From Trueperaceae bacterium (lineage in GTDB: Bacteria > Deinococcota > Deinococci > Deinococcales > Trueperaceae), in assembly GCA_024636105.1 (NCBI GenBank), contig JAGXHO010000006.1, positions 1-10,354 on the forward strand: DNA of 10,354 nucleotides, written 5' to 3'. The notes under the pieces were generated by a model, which was not told where the DNA came from, searched no databases, and worked only from the letters and a program-made list of their open reading frames with translations. A program made the position numbers and the translations under genes. Of this stretch, positions 5,965-10,354 are shown piece by piece. Each line of letters opens with the position of its first letter. Position 1 is the first letter of the stretch.

Positions 5965-7332
5965 ATGGCTCCCACCGATCCCACGACCCTCGCCGATCCC
6001 ACGACCCTCGGCGTCCTCGGCCTCGCGCGCGCGTACCGGGCCGGCGACCTCGATCCGATCGACGTGGCCGAAGCTCATCTGGCGCGACTGGCGCCCGGCG
6101 ACGTCGTCCGCCTCGTCACGTCCGACCGGGCGCGGCACCAGGCGGCAGCCGCCTCCCGGCGCTGGCGCCAGGGCCGGTTGCGCGGACCGCTCGATGGCGT
6201 GCCGATCGTGGTCAAGGACCTGCTGGACACCGAGGGCGACGTGACGGGTGCGGGCTCGCCCGCGTTCTTCGGGCGGCCAGCCGCCGCCGAGGACGCGCCC
6301 GTGGCCGCTCGCCTCGACGCGGCCGGTGCGGTCTTCCTGGGCAAGTCGACGATGACGGAGCTCGCCTTCTCGGGGCTGGGGCTCAACCCGCACACCGGGA
6401 CGCCGGGGAACGCGGTCGACGCGTCCCGCGTCCCGGGTGGATCGTCGAGCGGGACGGCCGTCGCCGTCGCGCGCGGTTGGGCGGCGGCGGGCGTTGGGAG
6501 CGACACCGGCGGCTCGGTGCGCATCCCGGCGTCGTTCAACGGGCTCGTCGGGCTCAAGACGAGCGATGGGGCGCTCCCGACCGACGGCGCCGTCGCGCTC
6601 TCCACCACCCTCGACACGCTGGGGCCGTTGGCGCGCGACGCGGCTGACGCCTGGGCGGTGTGGCGCGCGATGGCGGCGCTGCCGGTCGCGCCGCTCGCCG
6701 AGCCGCCGGCTCGACCCCGTCTGTGGGCGCCGCCGACCGTATGGCAGGAAGGGTTGGACGGCGGCGTGCGGTCGCGTTTCGAAGCGGCGCTGGAGCTGCT
6801 CGAGGCGGCCGGCGCGCGGGTCGTGCGCGACCCGCTGCCGGAGCTCGCCGAGCTCGACGCGCTCTACGGGCGGTACGGCAGCTTCGCCGCGCACGAGGCG
6901 TGGGCGCTCTACGAGGACCTGCTCGAGGCGCACGAGGACGCCATGGACGCGCGCGTGGTGGCGCGGATCCGCGCGGTGGCCGGGCGACCGTCGAGCGACT
7001 ACGTGCGCCTCGGTTACGCCCGCGAGCGTTTGCGGCGCGCCGTCGCGGAGCGCACGACGTCGTTCGACGCGCTCGTCGCGCCCACGGTGGCCGTGGCGCC
7101 CCCGGCGATCGAGCCGCTCGAGGCCGACGTCGCGGCGTACCTGGCGGCGAACGCCGCGGTGCTGCGCAACACGACGATCGGCAACTTGCTGGGGGCGCCG
7201 TCCGCGACGGTGCCGATCGGACGCGACGAGGCCGGCCTGCCCGTGGGGCTGATGCTGACCACCGCGATGGGCGAGGACGCCCTCGCGCTCGCGTTGGCCG
7301 GCTGGGTCGAGCGGCTCGAGGCGGCCGGCTAG
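5965..7332 (+). CDS. Amidase-signature family hydrolase
   Basis: This 455-residue enzyme is of the amidase signature superfamily, which hydrolyses amide bonds and includes GatA. The Ser-cisSer-Lys triad can be placed: K84 in PIVVKDLLDTEG, cis-Ser S160 in VPGGSSSGTA, and nucleophile S184 in SDTGGSVRIPASFNGLVG. The 24-residue spacing between the two serines matches the family. The C-terminal part closes with a typical substrate-pocket region and LPVGLMLTTAMGEDALAL. Length is normal. No gatB or gatC gene lies near, so a stand-alone catabolic amidase is more likely than the tRNA amidotransferase subunit; the substrate is unknown. The ATG at 5965 follows TACGCT by 5 nt, suggesting a leaderless message. 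An exact 18-bp tandem duplication lies just inside the gene. It converges on the VUT gene, with 46 bp between their stops. Confidence 0.94.
   Translation: MAPTDPTTLADPTTLGVLGLARAYRAGDLDPIDVAEAHLARLAPGDVVRLVTSDRARHQAAAASRRWRQGRLRGPLDGVPIVVKDLLDTEGDVTGAGSPAFFGRPAAAEDAPVAARLDAAGAVFLGKSTMTELAFSGLGLNPHTGTPGNAVDASRVPGGSSSGTAVAVARGWAAAGVGSDTGGSVRIPASFNGLVGLKTSDGALPTDGAVALSTTLDTLGPLARDAADAWAVWRAMAALPVAPLAEPPARPRLWAPPTVWQEGLDGGVRSRFEAALELLEAAGARVVRDPLPELAELDALYGRYGSFAAHEAWALYEDLLEAHEDAMDARVVARIRAVAGRPSSDYVRLGYARERLRRAVAERTTSFDALVAPTVAVAPPAIEPLEADVAAYLAANAAVLRNTTIGNLLGAPSATVPIGRDEAGLPVGLMLTTAMGEDALALALAGWVERLEAAG
5975..6010 (+). repeat. Exact 18-bp tandem duplication at the amidase N-terminus
   Basis: CCGATCCCACGACCCTCG occurs at 5975-5992 and again, directly abutting, at 5993-6010. 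It encodes DPTTLA followed by DPTTLG (residues 5-16). The copies are identical at every base, including third positions, which suggests a recent slippage duplication. The duplicated segment precedes the first helix of the amidase fold, so copy-number change should be tolerated. Confidence 0.85.
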
Positions 7333-7378
7333 GGACCCCGCCCGGGTGGCCTGCCGGGTACCGACCGACCGAGCTGCG

Positions 7379-8308
7379 TCAGGCGCGACCTTCGCGGGCC
7401 TGCGCGGCCGACCCGCGGCGACCGAGCAGCGTCACCGCGGCCAGCATGCTCGCGGCGTACTTGACGATGACGTCGGTGACGATCACCTGCGTCATCCATG
7501 CGGCGGTCGCGAAGGGGGCGCCGGCGAAGGCCAACACCGTGAAGACGATGGTGTCGAGCGGCGCCGAGACGGCGTTCGAACCGGCGACCCGCGCGAACCA
7601 GGGCCGGTGCAGCAGCCGCTGGTACACCTCGGTGTCCGCCGTCTCGGCGATGACGATGGCCAGGAAGCTCACCGCCACGTAGCGCCACGGGGTGCCGACC
7701 GACCAGGCCGCGACGACGTTGGCGAAGGCGGCTGCGAGGATCACGCGGTACACGACGCCGCGGCCGAAGCGGTGCAGCCGGTCGCGCTGGGTGAAGGTGA
7801 TGCCGAAGAACAGCGTCCCCACGTTGACCAAGAAGAAGTCGCCCAACGGCAGGAACGAGTCGAGGGTGAAGTTGGCGAGGACCGTCGCGCCGACGTACAC
7901 GAGCGCCGTTCCGTACAGCTCGGGGATGCGGCGCAGGAGCGCGAAGGTCGCCAGCGCGACCGGCAGCGTCGCGAGGTAGGCCTCCGGCAGGCCGGCGGCG
8001 AACGCGGTCGCGAAGGCCAACGCCGACCCCACGACGGCGAGGATGGTCGCGAGCCTCGGGGGGAGCAGGGCGGCGGCCCGCGCGGCCGGGGCGGCGAGCA
8101 GGGCTCCGAGCAGCACGACGACGGCCCACGGCAGGGTCGTGGGCGGCGTGGCCCCGAAGCGCGAGAGCACGAAGAGCAGCGCCGCGGCCCACGGACCGGC
8201 GAGGAACGCGGCGATCAGGACGAGACGGGCGGGGTCGAGCGTACGTCTAGGGGACGTAGGTTTCGGGGACGTAGGTCTAGGGAAGCTAGTGCGGTGGTGG
8301 GCGGTCAC
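7379..8308 (-). CDS. VUT/YhhQ-family transporter (probable queuosine-precursor uptake)
   Basis: This 309-residue polytopic membrane protein has a C-terminal two-thirds that matches the VUT (DUF165, YhhQ) family, members of which import 7-cyano-7-deazaguanine (preQ0) or related queuosine precursors. Family-like stretches are FLVNVGTLFFGITFTQRDRL (159-178), AIVIAETADTEVYQRLLHRP (217-236) and GSNAVSAPLDTIVFTVLAFA (243-262). E. coli YhhQ has about 220 residues. Here roughly 80 more lie at the N-terminus, with further hydrophobic segments at about 28-50, 60-82 and 87-107, preceded by a short PTSP repeat. The GTG start at 8308 is supported by GGAGG about 5-6 nt upstream. The gene is monocistronic, divergent from lutA and convergent with the amidase gene. 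The substrate is inferred from the family; no queuosine gene is nearby to confirm it. Confidence 0.85.
   Translation of the reverse strand: MTAHHRTSFPRPTSPKPTSPRRTLDPARLVLIAAFLAGPWAAALLFVLSRFGATPPTTLPWAVVVLLGALLAAPAARAAALLPPRLATILAVVGSALAFATAFAAGLPEAYLATLPVALATFALLRRIPELYGTALVYVGATVLANFTLDSFLPLGDFFLVNVGTLFFGITFTQRDRLHRFGRGVVYRVILAAAFANVVAAWSVGTPWRYVAVSFLAIVIAETADTEVYQRLLHRPWFARVAGSNAVSAPLDTIVFTVLAFAGAPFATAAWMTQVIVTDVIVKYAASMLAAVTLLGRRGSAAQAREGRA
8250..8276 (-). repeat. 15-bp-period duplication coding the PTSP repeat of the VUT protein
   Basis: GGGGACGTAGGT occurs at 8250-8261 and 8265-8276, a 15-bp period, so the copies stay in frame. On the coding (minus) strand they give RPTSP then KPTSP (residues 11-20). 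CTAGGG also flanks both ends. This stretch is visibly less GC-rich than the rest of the gene and looks like a disordered N-terminal tail produced by slippage. Confidence 0.7.
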
Positions 8309-8356
8309 GGGGGCCTCCGGGCGACGTCGACGGCCGGCGTGGACGCCGTCCGAGGA

Positions 8357-8391
8357 CGCGGCCCACGGTATGTCACCTCCCGTGGGGCGCG
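8357..8391 (-). promoter_or_regulatory. Long stem-loop in the VUT gene leader
   Basis: CGCG-G-CCCACGG (8357-8368) and CCGTGGG-G-CGCG (8380-8391) pair as 7 bp, one mismatch and 4 bp, around an 11-nt loop. It would lie at the 5' end of the VUT message if initiation follows the -10 at 8407-8402. The loop of the message reads GAGGTGACATA. A second, weaker stem, GACGGC/GCCGTC, lies at 8329-8334/8345-8350. Queuosine transport genes are often under preQ1 riboswitches, but I see no class I A-rich tail here, so I call it only a structured leader. Because the stem is DNA-palindromic it could instead be a protein-binding site. Confidence 0.4.
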
Positions 8392-8401
8392 ATCAGCCGC
8401 G

Positions 8402-8410
8402 AGGTTAGCA
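8402..8410 (-). promoter_or_regulatory. Extended -10 promoter of the VUT gene
   Basis: The minus strand reads TGC-TAACCT at 8410-8402, an extended -10. Initiation near 8395 leaves a leader of about 87 nt that contains the stem-loop and the GGAGG ribosome site. No -35 of quality is present. The box is back to back with the lutA -10, 14 bp away. Confidence 0.4.
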
Positions 8411-8418
8411 CGCACGGC

Positions 8419-8427
8419 TGTTAGCAT
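8419..8427 (+). promoter_or_regulatory. Extended -10 promoter of lutAB
   Basis: TGT-TAGCAT at 8419-8427 gives an extended -10 in the TANNNT form. Initiation near 8434 would leave a leader of about 37 nt ending in the palindromic ribosome-site region. The -35 position (about 8399-8404, GCGAGG) is a poor match and overlaps the opposing VUT promoter. Confidence 0.4.
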
Positions 8428-8450
8428 CGGCGGACCGGCGAAGTCCCGCG

Positions 8451-8470
8451 CCGGTACCGGAGGTACCTCC
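8451..8470 (+). promoter_or_regulatory. Overlapping palindromes covering the lutA ribosome site
   Basis: CCGGTACCGG (8451-8460) and GGAGGTACCTCC (8459-8470) are both perfect palindromes sharing two bases, and the GTG start follows at once at 8471. GGAGG (8459-8463) is the ribosome site, 7 nt before the start. In RNA the two GGTACC blocks (8453-8458 and 8462-8467) can pair around a GGA loop, partly masking that site. In DNA they form a compact dyad that a regulator could bind. Confidence 0.45.
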
Positions 8471-9217
8471 GTGCGCGTCGCCCTGTTCGCCACTTGCCTC
8501 GTCGACCAGGCGGCCCCCGCGGCGGCCGAGGCGGCGGTCCGCCTGCTGCGGCGCCTCGGCGTCGACGTCGCCTTCCCCGAGGCTCAGACGTGTTGCGGCC
8601 AACCGGCCTTCAACGCCGGCTACCACGATGAGGCGCGCCGCCTCGCCGAACACCACCTCGAGGTCTTCGCCGGCTACGACCACGTCGTCCTGCCGTCGGG
8701 ATCGTGCGCGGCGATGCTGGTCGGCCACTACCCCGAGCTGTTCGAGCGCCGCCCCGAGGTCTACGGCGCCGCGCGCGACCTGGCGGCGCGCACCTTCGAG
8801 CTCGCGAGCTTCGTCACCGACGTCCTGGGCCTCGTCGACGTCGGCGCCGACCTGCGGGGGACCCGCGTCACGGTCCACGACGGTTGCCACGCGCTGCGCA
8901 CGCTCGGCGTCGCCGAGGCGCCACGGCGGCTGCTGCGGGCCGCGGGTGCCGACGTCGTCGAGTCCGTTGGCCACGACCAGTGCTGCGGGTTCGGCGGGCT
9001 GTTCGCCGTCAAGATGCCCGAGGTGTCCGCGGCGATGGCGCGGGCGAAGCTCGGCGGGATCGAGCGCACGGGCGCCGACGTCCTCACGTCGGCGGATGCG
9101 GGCTGCCTGCTCCAGTTGGGCGGCAGCCTCGGGCGTGCCGCGCGGCCGGGGCCGCGCGTGCTCCATCTCGCCGAGCTGTTGTGGGAGGGCGTCGAGCGCG
9201 CCGAGGCGGCGGCGTGA
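8471..9217 (+). CDS. lutA: LutA-type (Fe-S)-binding subunit of lactate oxidation complex
   Basis: This 248-residue protein carries two CCG (cysteine-rich) domains and belongs to the LutA/YkgE family. With LutB and LutC, members oxidise L-lactate to pyruvate in the cytoplasm. It opens with VALFATCLVDQ, typical of LutA. The first domain holds C9, C41-C42 (TCCGQPAFNAGY) and C79 (PSGSCAAM). The second holds C139 (VHDGCHALRTLG), C171-C172 (DQCCGFGGLFAVKMPEVS) and C212 (ADAGCLLQ). These cysteines are expected to hold iron-sulfur clusters. GTG at 8471 fits the family N-terminus exactly and follows GGAGG by 7 nt. The stop overlaps the lutB start, so the two are translationally coupled. The wider family of CCG proteins also serves glycolate oxidase and heterodisulfide reductase, but the adjacent LutB makes lactate the best call. 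Confidence 0.93.
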   Translation: MRVALFATCLVDQAAPAAAEAAVRLLRRLGVDVAFPEAQTCCGQPAFNAGYHDEARRLAEHHLEVFAGYDHVVLPSGSCAAMLVGHYPELFERRPEVYGAARDLAARTFELASFVTDVLGLVDVGADLRGTRVTVHDGCHALRTLGVAEAPRRLLRAAGADVVESVGHDQCCGFGGLFAVKMPEVSAAMARAKLGGIERTGADVLTSADAGCLLQLGGSLGRAARPGPRVLHLAELLWEGVERAEAAA

Positions 9218-10354
9218 AGGTCGCGACCGAGCGGGTCCAGGCGGCGGCGCGCGAAGCCTTGGGCGACGCGACCCTGCGCACGGCGCTCGACCGCGCGACC
9301 GGCGTCTTCGTCGCCAACCGCGAGGCGGCGCTGGCGGCCCACCCCGGGTTCGAGGCCCTGCGCGTGCAGGCCGCCGCCGTCAAGGCGCACCTCCTCGACC
9401 ACCTCGACGCCTACCTCGAGGAGCTGATCGACGCGCTCGAGGCGCGCGGCGTCCAGGTCCACTACGCCGCCGACGCCGCCGAGGCCCGCGCCGCGGTCGT
9501 CGCGATCGCCCGCGCCGCCGGGGCTCGCACCGCGGTGAAGTCGAAGTCGATGGTGTCGGAGGAGATCGCCCTGAACGAGGCGTTGGCCGCGGCCGGTGTC
9601 GAGCCGATCGAGACCGACCTGGGCGAGTACATCCTGCAGCTCGGCGGCGACGTGCCCAGCCACATCGTCGGGCCGGCGCTGCACTGGACCCGCGAGCGCG
9701 TGGCCGAGCTGTTCCACGAGCACCTCGGCACCCCCGTCGATGCCGACCCCACCGCGCTCACGGCGGCGGCGCGGGTCGCGCTGCGGCGCGCCTTCGCCTC
9801 CGCCGACCTCGGGATTAGCGGGGTCAACTTCGCCTGCGCCGACACGGGCACGTTGGTGGTGGTCGAGAACGAGGGCAACGCCCGCCTGACCACCAGCCTG
9901 CCGCGGGTGCACGTGGCGCTGATGGGGCTCGAGAAGCTGTTGCCGCGCCTCGCCGACCTGCCGACCTTCCTCGCGCTGCTCGGCCGCTCGGCGACGGGTC
10001 AGGCGGCGACCTCCTACGTCAGCTTGCTGAGCGGTCCGCGCCGGGACGACGAGCCCGACGGACCCGAGGAGCAGCACGTCGTGATCCTCGACGCGGGCCG
10101 CAGCGCGGTGTTGGCCGATCCCGAGCTGCGCGACGCGCTGCGCTGCATCCGGTGCGGCGCGTGCCTCAACCACTGCCCGGTCTACGCCCAGGTGGGCGGG
10201 CACGCGTACGGGTGGGTGTACGGGGGACCGATCGGCGCGATCCTGGCGCCCGGGCTGCTGGGCCTCGAGCGCACTCGCCATCTACCCCACGCCTCGAGCC
10301 TGTGCGGCGCGTGCGGCGACGTCTGCCCGGTGAAGATCCCGATCCCCGATCTGC
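9214..10354 (+). CDS. lutB: LutB-type LUD-domain Fe-S oxidoreductase (C-terminus cut by window edge)
   Basis: 380 codons are present before the right edge. An LUD domain covers about 55-300 and includes the family-typical VKSKSMVSEEIALNEAL (108-124), ETDLGEYILQLGG and GVNFACADTGTLVVVENEGN. A ferredoxin-like region follows, with cluster ligands C311, C314, C317 and C321 in CIRCGACLNHCPVY, then GGHAYGWVYGGPIGAIL. A second motif has C364, C367 and C371 in SLCGACGDVCPVKIPIP. LutB of this kind usually has about 470 residues, so roughly 90 are missing. The GTG start at 9214 overlaps the lutA stop (GTGA), which implies coupled translation; no separate ribosome site is seen. It would pass electrons from lactate oxidation through its iron-sulfur clusters. 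A lutC gene is expected just downstream, outside the window. Confidence 0.93.
   Translation, partial: MKVATERVQAAAREALGDATLRTALDRATGVFVANREAALAAHPGFEALRVQAAAVKAHLLDHLDAYLEELIDALEARGVQVHYAADAAEARAAVVAIARAAGARTAVKSKSMVSEEIALNEALAAAGVEPIETDLGEYILQLGGDVPSHIVGPALHWTRERVAELFHEHLGTPVDADPTALTAAARVALRRAFASADLGISGVNFACADTGTLVVVENEGNARLTTSLPRVHVALMGLEKLLPRLADLPTFLALLGRSATGQAATSYVSLLSGPRRDDEPDGPEEQHVVILDAGRSAVLADPELRDALRCIRCGACLNHCPVYAQVGGHAYGWVYGGPIGAILAPGLLGLERTRHLPHASSLCGACGDVCPVKIPIPDL

Noticed and set aside
7340..7359. Terminator between the amidase and VUT genes
   Set aside because: CCCGG/CCGGG with an 8-nt loop gives only 5-6 pairs and has no T run on either strand, too weak to call.
8238..8243. 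TACGCT -10-like box on the minus strand inside the VUT N-terminus
   Set aside because: No ATG, GTG or TTG start follows in a usable position, and the upstream GTG has a good ribosome site, so this is probably chance coding sequence.
8309..8395. preQ1 riboswitch upstream of the VUT gene
   Set aside because: The hairpins are real but the A-rich class I tail and other class signatures are not visible, so the functional name is not supported.
8761..10281. A 506-codon minus-strand frame opposite lutAB
   Set aside because: It is antisense to two confident genes with conserved cysteine motifs, and its own translation has no domain-like pattern.

Overview
The window is about 10.3 kb of very GC-rich, densely coding bacterial chromosome. 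Nearly every codon ends in G or C and five of the nine start codons are GTG. The recurring -10 boxes have the form TANNNT, and three of them sit 5 or 6 bases before an ATG, which points to leaderless transcripts. That combination is common in Deinococcota (a Truepera-like lineage is my leading guess) and in Actinobacteria. The assignment is inference from style only. Nothing here indicates phage, a transposon or CRISPR; the content looks like ordinary core and metabolic genes.

Layout. 1-78: last 25 codons of an unidentified + strand gene. 112-317: a tRNA-Asn(GTT) gene with its own promoter and an encoded CCA end, followed by two adjacent hairpins, the second a 15-bp terminator-like stem facing the converging gene. 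382-1245 (-): a YihY/BrkB-family membrane protein whose leader carries a 16-bp tandem repeat. 1462-2490 (+): an M19 membrane dipeptidase with an apparently leaderless promoter, followed after 6 bp by 2497-4590 (+), a ClC chloride transporter with two CBS domains and a TrkA-C (RCK_C) domain. 4598-5533 (-): a two-helix prohibitin/SPFH protein, converging on the ClC gene with only 7 bp between stops. 5583-5867 (-): an unrecognised 94-residue helical protein, divergent from 5965-7332 (+), an amidase-signature hydrolase. Both of the latter appear leaderless, and a perfect 10-bp inverted repeat lies between them. 7379-8308 (-): a VUT/YhhQ-type (queuosine-precursor) transporter with additional N-terminal hydrophobic segments. 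8471-9217 and 9214-end (+): LutA- and LutB-type proteins of the iron-sulfur lactate oxidation complex, overlapping by 4 bp; LutB is cut by the window edge and a lutC-type gene would be expected beyond it.

How the genes fit together. The clearest functional unit is lutAB, which would oxidise L-lactate to pyruvate. The dipeptidase and ClC genes form a likely operon with no obvious shared pathway. The SPFH gene and the 94-residue gene run in the same direction 49 bp apart, each with a -10 candidate of its own. The VUT and lutA genes diverge from -10 boxes only 14 bp apart, so their transcription may interfere. I found no convincing undescribed multi-gene system. The observations most worth following are the leaderless promoter set, the two divergent control regions, and the orphan 94-residue protein beside the prohibitin gene.
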